A stretch of DNA of 64,000 nucleotides from an uncultured Christensenella sp. (GTDB taxonomy: Bacteria > Bacillota > Clostridia > Christensenellales > Borkfalkiaceae), in NCBI GenBank assembly GCA_910577555.1, contig CAJTLF010000004.1:61722-125721 (forward strand), given 5' to 3'. The position numbers and the translations under genes are program-made. The notes below the pieces were generated by a model that did no database searches, had not been told where the DNA came from, and saw only the letters and a program-made list of their open reading frames with translations. Below, piece by piece: positions 41,019 through 48,197 of the stretch. Each line of letters opens with the position of its first letter. Position 1 is the first letter of the stretch.

Positions 41019-41546
41019 ATGAAAAGATGTACAGTTTGCGGTGAAATCGTAGAAGACGGCGTTGAAGTTTGCCCCGTTTGCAAGGCGAAAACTTTCGTAC
41101 CCGTTGCAGGCGAAAGCAAGTATGCGTGCGAACACGTAATCGGCGACGGCAAGGTAGATAATACCGAAATCGTTGACGGACTTCGCGCTAACTTTACGGG
41201 CGAATGCACCGAAGTTGGTATGTACCTTGCTATGTCGAGAGTGGCAGACCGCGAAGGTTATCCCGAAATTGCGGAAGCGTACAAGCGTTACGCTTTGGAA
41301 GAAGCCGAACACGCGGCTAAATTTGCGGAGCTTCTGGGCGAAGTGGTAACCCCTTCCACGAAGAAGAACCTTGAAATGCGCGTTATGGCCGAAAGCGGCG
41401 CGTGCGAAGGCAAACTCGCAATTGCTAAGCTTGCCAAACAGCACGGTTACGACGCTATTCACGACACCGTACACGAAATGGCGAAAGACGAAGCAAGACA
41501 CGGCGCGGGCTTTGCGGGACTTCTTAAAAGATATTTCGGCAAATAA
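41019..41546 (+). CDS. Reverse rubrerythrin
   Basis: 175 residues. The rubredoxin-like [Fe(SCys)4] domain is at the N-terminus (Cys4, Cys7, Cys18, Cys21) and the ferritin-like diiron domain follows, with FTGECTEVGMYLAMSRVADREG, ALEEAEHAAKFAEL, AESGACEGKL and VHEMAKDEARHGAGFAGLLKRYF carrying the Glu and ExxH ligands. The domain order is the reverse of classic rubrerythrin, as in the Clostridium acetobutylicum protein that reduces peroxide and oxygen with NADH-derived electrons. It is monocistronic and marks an anaerobe. Confidence 0.9.
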   Translation: MKRCTVCGEIVEDGVEVCPVCKAKTFVPVAGESKYACEHVIGDGKVDNTEIVDGLRANFTGECTEVGMYLAMSRVADREGYPEIAEAYKRYALEEAEHAAKFAELLGEVVTPSTKKNLEMRVMAESGACEGKLAIAKLAKQHGYDAIHDTVHEMAKDEARHGAGFAGLLKRYFGK

Positions 41547-41560
41547 TTGTAAAGTAGTAT

Positions 41561-41598
41561 AAACCCCCGCGGCGTAAACGCCGCGGGGGTTTTTATTT
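41561..41598 (+). terminator. Terminator after reverse rubrerythrin
   Basis: AAACCCCCGCGGCG-TAAA-CGCCGCGGGGGTTT (41561-41592), 14-bp stem, followed by TTATTTG. Confidence 0.9.
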
Positions 41599-41619
41599 GT
41601 GGTATGCGCATTGTTTGTG

Positions 41620-41671
41620 TGGATTGCTTCGCCAAAGGCTCGCAATGACGGAAGTGGAGCAGAATGACGGA
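41620..41671. repeat. Dispersed-repeat-like sequence
   Basis: GGATTGCTTCGCC-AAA-GGCTCGCAATGACGG resembles the palindromic intergenic sequence (GTCATTGCGAG ... GAAGCAATCC) seen in many bacterial genomes. A second AATGACGG follows at about 41663. It lies between two genes that both end here. Only one copy is in this window. Confidence 0.6.
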
Positions 41672-41682
41672 AAGGTGGGGGA

Positions 41683-42009
41683 TTAGATATCGAGCATACG
41701 CAGAATCATTTCACGGTTAGACGGGGAAAGATTGCGGTAAGCGTTTAAAATTTTTCTCTCTTCCGGAGTTACTGCGTTTTGCAGTTTTTCATAAGTTTTA
41801 CTTCCGAAATCATCTTCCAGACCTAAAATAAAATCTGAACTGATTTGAAAAAATTTGGAAAGCTTTGCAATAACGCTTGCAGTAGGTTCAATTAATCCGT
41901 TTTCGTATTGCGACAAAGTACTGCGGGAAATATCTATTGCGGCGGCAACTTGCTGTTGCGTTAAGTTTGCCGTTAATCGTAATTCTTTAAGTTTATCACC
42001 GATTTTCAT
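41683..42009 (-). CDS. XRE-family repressor of cassette 2
   Basis: 108 residues. The helix-turn-helix is KLKELRLTANLTQQQVAAAIDI, RSTLSQYENGLIEPT, followed by SSDFILGLED and a short helical C-terminus (TPEERKILNAYRNLSP, then REMILRMLDI) that probably dimerises. ATG 42009 has no Shine-Dalgarno; a -10-like TATTAT lies exactly 6 nt upstream on the minus strand (42021-42016), inside operator 1, so a leaderless, self-repressed message is predicted. It diverges from a YYTKG protein. Confidence 0.88.
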   Translation of the reverse strand: MKIGDKLKELRLTANLTQQQVAAAIDISRSTLSQYENGLIEPTASVIAKLSKFFQISSDFILGLEDDFGSKTYEKLQNAVTPEERKILNAYRNLSPSNREMILRMLDI

Positions 42010-42088
42010 AGCAGTATAATAACAAATGATTGTTAGAATGTTGACAATAGTTATTATATAGACTAAAATAAAGTTATTATACTAACTA
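42009..42088. promoter_or_regulatory. Divergent promoter with three operators (cassette 2)
   Basis: Operator 3 AGTTATTATACTAACT (42072-42087) is a near-perfect palindrome; operator 2 AGTTATTATATAGACT (42049-42064) and operator 1 GTTATTATACT (minus strand, about 42013-42023) match it. The plus promoter is TTGACA (42041-42046), 17 bp, TAAAAT (42064-42069); operator 2 fills the spacer as in cassette 1, though the operator sequence is unrelated. Confidence 0.8.
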
Positions 42089-42109
42089 AGCAAAAAGGAG
42101 ATAAATATT

Positions 42110-42412
42110 TTGGAGAAAGAGAAGTGTTACGGGTGCAGGTATTATAAACCATACTACACTAAAGGGTATTTTAAATTCGACAGGGTAGATTTGGGGTTAT
42201 GCGGCAAAAGTAAAACTACGGTAGATAAGCATTTCGGTTGTAATGATTTTGCCACCCTTTATAATTTCAGAATTGACAGAAAGGCGGCGGCGTTGACGGC
42301 TCTTACCGAAAATATCAACGCGCTTGCCGAAATTAAGCAAATTTTAGAAGAATACGACTACGAAATTATAGACGAATTTGCCGCTAATCTTAAAAAAGAA
42401 TTAAAAAAGTAA
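42110..42412 (+). CDS. Small four-cysteine YYTKG protein of cassette 2
   Basis: 100 residues, TTG 42110 start behind AAGGAG. KCYGCRYYKPYYTKG, FDRVDLGLC and VDKHFGC place Cys6, Cys9, Cys31 and Cys44, the same four positions as the protein at 31097, with the same KH before the last Cys. The helical tail LTENINALAEIKQILEEY also aligns with that paralogue. It is likely a zinc ribbon with a helical partner-binding tail; function unknown. The XRE repressor encoded next to it should control it. Confidence 0.72.
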   Translation: MEKEKCYGCRYYKPYYTKGYFKFDRVDLGLCGKSKTTVDKHFGCNDFATLYNFRIDRKAAALTALTENINALAEIKQILEEYDYEIIDEFAANLKKELKK

Positions 42413-42550
42413 CGCCGCGTTTCGGGCGGTTAAGTCAAATAAATACGAAAATTACGAGAACTTTTTGCACTTGGGATTTCATATCATAGAGTATAGGGCA
42501 AGGGGGAAAACCTTTGCGCGTAACTATACGAAAAAGGAAATGAGATACGT

Positions 42551-42850
42551 ATGTGTAATAATTGCAATTTTTGCCGCTACGGGCTTTTAAACCTGCTCTG
42601 CGGTTGTAATTCGTGCAACAACTGCGGTTGTCACCGCGATAACGGCTGTGGCTGCGGTTGCGGCTGTAATCAGGCGAGAACGACCTGCTGCCGTAGCACC
42701 CGTATAACCGAGGTTGATTGGGACGAATACTACGCTGCGCAGTACGGACTTAACCGTAACGACGGTTGCGGCTGTCGGCGCGATAACGACTGCGGGTACA
42801 GCCGCAATAACGGCTGTAACTGCTGTCATCGCTGCAACTGCTGCAAATAA
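42551..42850 (+). CDS. Small protein with 23 cysteines in 99 residues
   Basis: Two Cys/Gly/Asn/Arg-rich halves (2-46 and 70-99) made of CNxC, CGC and NCC units flank a short ordinary stretch (TRITEVDWDEYYAAQYGLN). Start ATG behind AAGGAAATGAG. A CATATCATA at 42480-42488 matches the sigma-K -10 form CATANNNTA, with an AC 18 bp upstream, which would suit a late sporulation or coat protein; this is a weak match. Other options are a metal-binding protein or a modified-peptide precursor, but no maturation gene is near. There is no homology that I can name. Confidence 0.6.
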   Translation: MCNNCNFCRYGLLNLLCGCNSCNNCGCHRDNGCGCGCGCNQARTTCCRSTRITEVDWDEYYAAQYGLNRNDGCGCRRDNDCGYSRNNGCNCCHRCNCCK

Positions 42851-42862
42851 AATTTAAAAAGG

Positions 42863-42893
42863 GGGTATTCCTTAGGGAATACCCTTATTTTTG
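42863..42893 (+). terminator. Terminator after the cysteine-rich gene
   Basis: GGGTATTCC-TTAG-GGAATACCC (42863-42884) followed by TTATTTTTG. Confidence 0.85.
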
Positions 42894-42928
42894 CGTATAG
42901 CCGTTTTTTTGTTGCAAAAAATAATTCT

Positions 42929-43723
42929 ATGCGGAAAATAATCGAAACTTTCAGATATTACTCCGACAGACGCTTTTCCACGCTTGCGGGTACTTTGGTA
43001 TACTTTTTGCTGATGAGCATTGCGCCATTTACTTTATGGCTTACTCTCTTGTTCGGGAACGCGCCCGTGGACGAATTTTTGTCGCACGAGCTTATGGAGA
43101 ACGTAAGCCCGTTTTTGCACTACCTGAAAAGCTCGGCGGAAAGCGCGGCGAGCGGCGCGGGGATAGTGCTTCTGGTCACTTCTTTATACTCGTCGACCAA
43201 CTTTTTTTATCATTTAAGGCGGAGCGGGGAGATTGTTTACGGAAGCTCGAGAGTGAAGGGCGGAATTAAGCTGAGAATTATCTCTCTGTTATTGATAGGC
43301 GCGGCGATAATTCTCGTTGCGTTTATTGGGGCGGTGAGCGTGGTCGGAACGCGCATACTCGATTCGTTTATGCCCTTATTCATTTCCGATATTATTTCCG
43401 TAACCTTTTTGACCGCGCTTGCTTTTGCCGTTGCGATGGTGTTGAATTTAATTGCCTGCCCGTACAAGATTTCGGTTAGCGACGTTCTGTGCGGTAGTTT
43501 GCTTACCACCGCGCTTTGGCTGGTATTTTTCGTGGGGTTCGGGTTTTACACGCAGTTTGCCACGCCCGAACGGCTTTACGGAAAGATTGCGTCCTTAATA
43601 ATTTTTCTGCTTTGGAGCTACGCGATGATGAGCTGTTTCGTGATTGGAATGATTAACAACGGAAAACACGTTATAAGGCGGGAAATGCTGTCCGACAGCG
43701 TTAAAAAAACCACCGTCCGTTAA
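42929..43723 (+). CDS. YihY/BrkB family membrane protein
   Basis: 264 residues with about six membrane helices. STLAGTLVYFLLMSIAPFTLWL is the family start (the AaaLaYft-like segment), SSTNFFYHLRRSGEIVYG the central conserved loop, and ERLYGKIASLIIFLLWSYAMMSCFVIGMINN the last helices. Once mis-annotated as RNase BN; the true role in the membrane is unknown. No clear Shine-Dalgarno precedes ATG 42929. Confidence 0.8.
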   Translation: MRKIIETFRYYSDRRFSTLAGTLVYFLLMSIAPFTLWLTLLFGNAPVDEFLSHELMENVSPFLHYLKSSAESAASGAGIVLLVTSLYSSTNFFYHLRRSGEIVYGSSRVKGGIKLRIISLLLIGAAIILVAFIGAVSVVGTRILDSFMPLFISDIISVTFLTALAFAVAMVLNLIACPYKISVSDVLCGSLLTTALWLVFFVGFGFYTQFATPERLYGKIASLIIFLLWSYAMMSCFVIGMINNGKHVIRREMLSDSVKKTTVR

Positions 43724-43728
43724 GTATA

Positions 43729-43743
43729 ATTCCCATAGGGAAT
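43729..43743. repeat. Palindrome left of the AT-rich lipoprotein gene
   Basis: ATTCCCATAGGGAAT. A close match, ATTCCCTATGGGAAC, lies on the other side of the lipoprotein gene at 44431-44445. Confidence 0.6.
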
Positions 43744-43756
43744 GAATAACAATAAA

Positions 43757-43791
43757 GAACTCTCGAACAAATTGTTCGAGAGTTCTTTCTG
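43757..43791. terminator. Hairpin between yihY-like and lipoprotein genes
   Basis: GAACTCTCGAAC-AAATT-GTTCGAGAGTTC (43757-43785) followed by TTTCT on the plus strand. It probably ends the YihY transcript and may serve the convergent gene as well. Confidence 0.75.
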
Positions 43792-43825
43792 CTTGTAATT
43801 AAGTAAGATAAATTGAAATTTAGCG

Positions 43826-44293
43826 TTACGGTTCATCAAAAAATAACTTTAAATCAATATTTTCACAATCGTATCCGACAATCTTTAACCTATTTAGTCC
43901 ATTAGTTAAAGAAACGGTTTTTGTTGCCGTTTGCTCATTGGAGTCGTTTTGTAAACGTTCTATTAAGACGGTTACGTCATTATTGCTATCAATAAAAACA
44001 ACTTTTGCATTTCCGCTTGTAATATTCAAATCAATTTGTATTTCTATCTCTGCGTTATCTTCAAGTTTCTTCTCCCATAAGGTTTCGCGCCCGTCAAATT
44101 GTGAAGCAGTAAGTGAGTAGCCGCCTTCTATTGGATTAAATACCGAATTATTCTTTGCGTAGCGGTCTGCAATTTGTACTATTTTTTCGTCATCATTATA
44201 TTCTTGTTTAGCAAATTCATTACCGCAACCCGTAAAACTGACAGTAACACACAAAATTAAGCTAAACAAGATACTTGTAAATGCTATTTTCAT
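43826..44293 (-). CDS. AT-rich putative lipoprotein
   Basis: 155 residues. MKIAFTSILFSLILCV then FTGC forms a lipoprotein signal with Cys near residue 23. The mature part has NSVFNPIEGGYSLTASQFDGRETLW and IQIDLNITSGNAKVVFIDSN, reminiscent of a small beta-sandwich, but I recognise no family. ATG 44293 follows GGAGAA. Codon use is clearly more AT-rich than the genes on both sides, and the gene is bracketed by matching palindromes, so recent arrival is possible. Confidence 0.65.
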   Translation of the reverse strand: MKIAFTSILFSLILCVTVSFTGCGNEFAKQEYNDDEKIVQIADRYAKNNSVFNPIEGGYSLTASQFDGRETLWEKKLEDNAEIEIQIDLNITSGNAKVVFIDSNNDVTVLIERLQNDSNEQTATKTVSLTNGLNRLKIVGYDCENIDLKLFFDEP

Positions 44294-44430
44294 AGAAATC
44301 AATTCTCCGCTAATTTACTGTTTATCGCTCTGCTATTATACAACAATCAAATTAATACGTAAAGTAAAAACACACTTACCTTGCTTGCAAGGTATAGTGC
44401 GCTATGCTTTTATTCTGTTCCTGTAGTAAA

Positions 44431-44445
44431 ATTCCCTATGGGAAC
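44431..44445. repeat. Palindrome right of the AT-rich lipoprotein gene
   Basis: ATTCCCTATGGGAAC; see the partner at 43729-43743. Between it and the gene also lies ACCTTGC-TT-GCAAGGT near 44377. Confidence 0.55.
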
Positions 44446-44484
44446 TGTCGTTAAAGGGCGGTGGTTTAAGTTTACTTAATTTTC

Positions 44485-45357
44485 TCAATATTTTACCGCG
44501 CAGGCAACGGCGAGCGCGCCGGGACCTATGTGGCAGGAAACGCTGAGCGAAAGGGGGTCTACGAAGGTTACGGGTACGGTGGGGAATGCCGCCGTTATTT
44601 CCGCCTTGAACTTTTCGGCTTCTTCGAAGTTTTGCGTGTGAGCAATGCTAAGCGTCATTTTGCCTGCGGCTACGAGTTCCTTGAAGCGGGTTTCGAAATC
44701 GTTCTTAATAGCGTTTATCATAGTCGATTTTGCGCGGGAAAGGGTGGTTACTTTCGCAAACTGGTCGAGTTTTTCGCCCTGAATCTGTAAAACGGGTTTA
44801 ATCTTTAAGAGAGTGCCTATCGCGGCGACGGCGGGAGTGAGTCTGCCGCCCTTTTTAAGGTATTTGAGAGTGCCGACCATAATATATATGCTGGACTGCA
44901 TTTTGGTCTGCATAAGATAGTCGTAAATTTCCTGCGCGGTTTTGCCTTCTTCGGAAAGCTTGATTGCGTCTATTACGCTCTGGCGTTGGGTGATGGAAAT
45001 TCTCTGGTTGTCCACCACGAAAACTTTTCCCTTGAACTGTTCTTCGGTATTTGCGTAGTGGGTGAGAGTGTGGCAGGTTTCGGAAAGTCCGCTCGACATG
45101 GGGACGTAGATTACGGCGTCGTGCGTCTTTAACGCTTCAGCCCATATTTCGCCCACGTCAATGGGGTTGGGCTGGGAAGTGGAAACGTTTGCGTCTGCCT
45201 GAAGCTTTTCGTAAAATCCGTCCTGCGTTAAAGTTAAATCTTCGTAGTACTGTTCGCCGTCGATTAAAACGGGCATGGGAACTACGGAAATGCCAAGCTC
45301 CTTTGCCGTAGCCTGCGTTATGCCGCTGTTGCTGTCTGTTATTATTGCAGTTTTCAT
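44485..45357 (-). CDS. DegV family fatty-acid-binding protein
   Basis: 290 residues, ATG 45357 behind GGAGAA. IITDSNSGITQATAKELGI, TSQPNPIDVGE and YVPMSSGLSETCH are the N-terminal DegV lobe; VGTLKYLKKGGRLTP is the central signature and HIGPGALAVACAVKY the end. DegV/FakB proteins hold a fatty acid for the FakA kinase, which passes it to lipid synthesis. No fakA is in the window. It stands alone. Confidence 0.9.
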   Translation of the reverse strand: MKTAIITDSNSGITQATAKELGISVVPMPVLIDGEQYYEDLTLTQDGFYEKLQADANVSTSQPNPIDVGEIWAEALKTHDAVIYVPMSSGLSETCHTLTHYANTEEQFKGKVFVVDNQRISITQRQSVIDAIKLSEEGKTAQEIYDYLMQTKMQSSIYIMVGTLKYLKKGGRLTPAVAAIGTLLKIKPVLQIQGEKLDQFAKVTTLSRAKSTMINAIKNDFETRFKELVAAGKMTLSIAHTQNFEEAEKFKAEITAAFPTVPVTFVDPLSLSVSCHIGPGALAVACAVKY

Positions 45358-45409
45358 AATATTCTCCAAGCGTAATTGCTTAGATAATTATACTTTACGG
45401 CGGCGTGCG

Positions 45410-45524
45410 TGTCAAACGATTGCAAATATCTATTTTATCAGCTGCCGAATTGTTGCAATTATTTGATTTTTTGTGATTGTTTCGGGCATTTTTCATAATC
45501 GTTTGTCAAAGTTTCAATCAAACG
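45410..45524 (+). promoter_or_regulatory. Candidate operator sites of the rhamnose operon
   Basis: CGTTTG (45500-45505) and CAAACG (45519-45524) form an inverted repeat with a 13-bp gap just upstream of the -35. TGTCAAACGATT (45410-45421) and AATCGTTTGTCA (45497-45508) are a second, near-matching inverted pair. These are likely contacts for a rhamnose-responsive regulator that is not encoded in the window. Confidence 0.5.
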
Positions 45525-45535
45525 CGTTCAAAGTA

Positions 45536-45563
45536 TGGACAAATTAAAATTTTATGAGATAAT
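45536..45563 (+). promoter_or_regulatory. Promoter of rhaB-rhaA-fucO-rhaD-mgsA
   Basis: TGGACA (45536-45541), 16 bp, GATAAT (45558-45563). It is a weaker match than the housekeeping promoters here, as expected for an activated operon. Confidence 0.5.
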
Positions 45564-45580
45564 AAAGTTGCAGGTGAAGT

Positions 45581-46954
45581 ATGAAATACTTTTTAGCGAT
45601 AGATATCGGCGCAAGCTCGGGCAGGCATATAGCAGGTTGGCTTGAAAACGGAATACTGAAAACGGAAGAGATATACCGCTTTAAAAACGGTACTTTCAGG
45701 CGGGACGGCAGTCTTATATGGGATACGGAAAGACTGTTTCGCGAGTGCGTAAACGGATTAAAGCGAGCCAAAGCTTTGGGTAAAGCACCGTCGTACATAG
45801 GCATAGACACCTGGGCGGTGGATTACGCGCTGCTGGATAAAAGCGATAAGCTAACAGGCGAAGTTTACGCGTACAGGGACGGAAGAACGGAGCGGGCTGT
45901 AGAGATAGTCCACGGCGTTATACCCTTTGAAAAGCTGTACGGAAGTACCGGCATACAGTTCCAGAAGTTCAATACGATTTACCAGCTTTACGCGGATAAG
46001 CTGAGCGGGAAGATTGACGGGGCGGAAAGTATGCTGATGTTGCCCGATTACCTTAATTTTCTGTTGACGGGTGAGAAAAGGCAGGAATACACTAACGCCA
46101 CGAGTACGGGCTTGGTGAACGCCCAAACGCACGAATGGGATTGCGGGATAATAGAAAAGCTCGGGTTGCCGAAAAAGCTGTTCGGCGGGCTGTCGCAACC
46201 GCAGACGGCAGTCGGAAAACTGAGAAGAGAGATTGCGGAAGAGATAGGTTACGACGCAACGGTTATATTGCCGGCGACGCACGACACGGCAAGCGCGGTG
46301 CTTGCCGCGCCCGTAGACGGCGAAAGCCCGTATATATCGAGCGGAACCTGGTCTTTGGTGGGAATAGAGCAGAATATTTCGCATACGGATAAGTGCAGTT
46401 TAAAGGCGAATTATTCCAACGAAGGCAGTATATGCGGCGGTTTCAGATATCAGAAAAACGTGATGGGGCTGTGGATAATACAGAGTGTGAAAAGGGAGCT
46501 TGGCGATAAATATACCTTTCCCGAGCTTGCCGAGCTTGCGAGAAACGAGCGCGCTACGGTTGAAATAGACGTTAACGACGACAGATTTTTGTCGCCCGAA
46601 AGTATGATTGAAGAGATTGAACGGGCGGCGGGTAAAAAGTTGGGCTTGGGCTGTCTGGTGCGGTCGGTATACGAAGGACTTGCGAATTGCTATGCGGACG
46701 CGCTTGCCGAGCTTGAAAGGAATACGGGCAAGCGGTACGGCACTCTCAACGTGATAGGCGGCGGCAGCAGAGATGGTTTTTTAAACGAGCTTACTTCAAA
46801 GGCGACGGGAAAGAGAGTGATTACGGGTCCTACGGAAGCGACGGCTTTGGGCAATCTTGCAATGCAGATGATAGGCGCGGGCGAGATTGAGAATTTACGG
46901 GAAGCCAGACTGATAATAAGAAAAAGTTTTGAAATAAAGGAAGTTACTTTATGA
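45581..46954 (+). CDS. rhaB: L-rhamnulose kinase
   Basis: 457 residues of the FGGY kinase family. It phosphorylates L-rhamnulose at C1. AIDIGASSGRHIAGW is the N-terminal phosphate loop, GIDTWAVDYALLD and TNATSTGLVNAQTHEWD the sugar site, HDTASAVLAAP and SSGTWSLVGIE the second lobe, and VIGGGSRDGFLNELTSKATG the adenosine loop. It overlaps rhaA by 4 nt. The assignment as rhaB rests on these motifs and on the rhaA, rhaD and fucO neighbours. Confidence 0.93.
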   Translation: MKYFLAIDIGASSGRHIAGWLENGILKTEEIYRFKNGTFRRDGSLIWDTERLFRECVNGLKRAKALGKAPSYIGIDTWAVDYALLDKSDKLTGEVYAYRDGRTERAVEIVHGVIPFEKLYGSTGIQFQKFNTIYQLYADKLSGKIDGAESMLMLPDYLNFLLTGEKRQEYTNATSTGLVNAQTHEWDCGIIEKLGLPKKLFGGLSQPQTAVGKLRREIAEEIGYDATVILPATHDTASAVLAAPVDGESPYISSGTWSLVGIEQNISHTDKCSLKANYSNEGSICGGFRYQKNVMGLWIIQSVKRELGDKYTFPELAELARNERATVEIDVNDDRFLSPESMIEEIERAAGKKLGLGCLVRSVYEGLANCYADALAELERNTGKRYGTLNVIGGGSRDGFLNELTSKATGKRVITGPTEATALGNLAMQMIGAGEIENLREARLIIRKSFEIKEVTL

Positions 46955-48195
46955 GCGAAGGTTATTTGATTGCGAAAAAGTTATACGCGGAATACGGAGT
47001 GGATACCGATGCGGCGATAGCGAAACTAAGGGATATACCCGTATCAATTCATTGCTGGCAGGGTGACGACGTGGTTGGGCTTGACGGCGGCGGCGCCGCG
47101 TCGGGCGGGATACAGACTACGGGCAACTACCCCGGCAGGGCGAGAAATTTCGAAGAGCTGAAAGCCGATATAAAAAAGGCGTTTTCGCTTATGCCCGGTA
47201 AAAAGCGGCTGAACTTACACGCGAGTTACGCGGTGCTTGACGGTGAAAGGGTTGACCGCGACAAATATTTGCCTAAGCATTTTGAGCCGTGGGTTAAGTT
47301 TGCGAAGGAGTTGGGATTACAGGGCGTAGACTTTAATCCGACTATGTTTTCGCATAAAAACGTAAAAGACGGGTTGACGCTTTCTTCACCCGACGAAAAT
47401 ATACGCAAGTTCTGGATAGACCATTGCATATCCTGCTTACGGATAGCCGAATATTTTGCGGACGAGTTTAAGTCGGCTTGTCTTGTAAATATTTGGATAC
47501 CCGACGGGTTTAAGGACGTGCCTGCGGACAGATTGACGCCGAGATTGAGATTGAAGGACAGTCTGGATAAGATACTCGCCTGCGGCTACGACAAAAGCAA
47601 AGTCACCGTTGCGGTAGAGAGCAAGGTTTTCGGGATAGGCGTGGAAAGCTATACGGTTGGCAGTAACGAGTTTTATCAGAATTACGCGGCGAAGAATGAT
47701 ATTTGCTGTCTGTTGGATAACGGACACTATCACCCGCTCGAGTTCGTTTCGGATAAGATACCCGCGCTGTTGGCGTTTTACGATAAAGTGGCGTTGCACG
47801 TTACGCGCGGCGTAAGGTGGGACAGCGACCACGTTGTACTCTTGGAGGACGAGCTTAAGGAGATTGCAAAGGAGATTGTAAGAAACGACGCGGTGGAAAA
47901 GGTGAAGATTGGGCTGGACTACTTCGACGCGTCAATTAACCGTTTATCCGCCTGGGTAACGGGTCAGAGAGCTATGCAGAAGGCGTTGCTGTACGCGTTG
48001 CTCATAAACCATAAAGAACTTAAAAGGGTGCAGGATATGGCGGACTTTACCGCGCTTATGGTAAAGCAGGAAGAGTATAAAGCTCTGCCGTTCGGTATGG
48101 TTTGGAGAGAGTATTTAAAGAGTGAAAATCTTGCCGAAGAGTATTTGGCGGAAATAAGAAATTACGAAAATATAATCTTAAAGGAAAGAAAATAA
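46951..48195 (+). CDS. rhaA: L-rhamnose isomerase
   Basis: 414 residues, the usual length. It converts L-rhamnose to L-rhamnulose with two metal ions in a TIM barrel. PVSIHCWQGDDVVGLDG, GIQTTGNYPGRARN, LNLHASYAV, VDFNPTMFSHK, NIWIPDGFKD and LLDNGHYHPLEFVSDKIPALL carry the metal-ligand Glu/Asp/His positions, with WDSDHVVLL and LDYFDASINRLSAWVTGQRA near the end. ATGA overlap with rhaB. Confidence 0.95.
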   Translation: MSEGYLIAKKLYAEYGVDTDAAIAKLRDIPVSIHCWQGDDVVGLDGGGAASGGIQTTGNYPGRARNFEELKADIKKAFSLMPGKKRLNLHASYAVLDGERVDRDKYLPKHFEPWVKFAKELGLQGVDFNPTMFSHKNVKDGLTLSSPDENIRKFWIDHCISCLRIAEYFADEFKSACLVNIWIPDGFKDVPADRLTPRLRLKDSLDKILACGYDKSKVTVAVESKVFGIGVESYTVGSNEFYQNYAAKNDICCLLDNGHYHPLEFVSDKIPALLAFYDKVALHVTRGVRWDSDHVVLLEDELKEIAKEIVRNDAVEKVKIGLDYFDASINRLSAWVTGQRAMQKALLYALLINHKELKRVQDMADFTALMVKQEEYKALPFGMVWREYLKSENLAEEYLAEIRNYENIILKERK

Positions 48196-48197
48196 AT

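Noticed and set aside
42551..42850. CRISPR array or short tandem DNA repeat in the Cys-rich gene
   Set aside because: The repetition comes from CGC and AAC codons and has no constant period or spacers.
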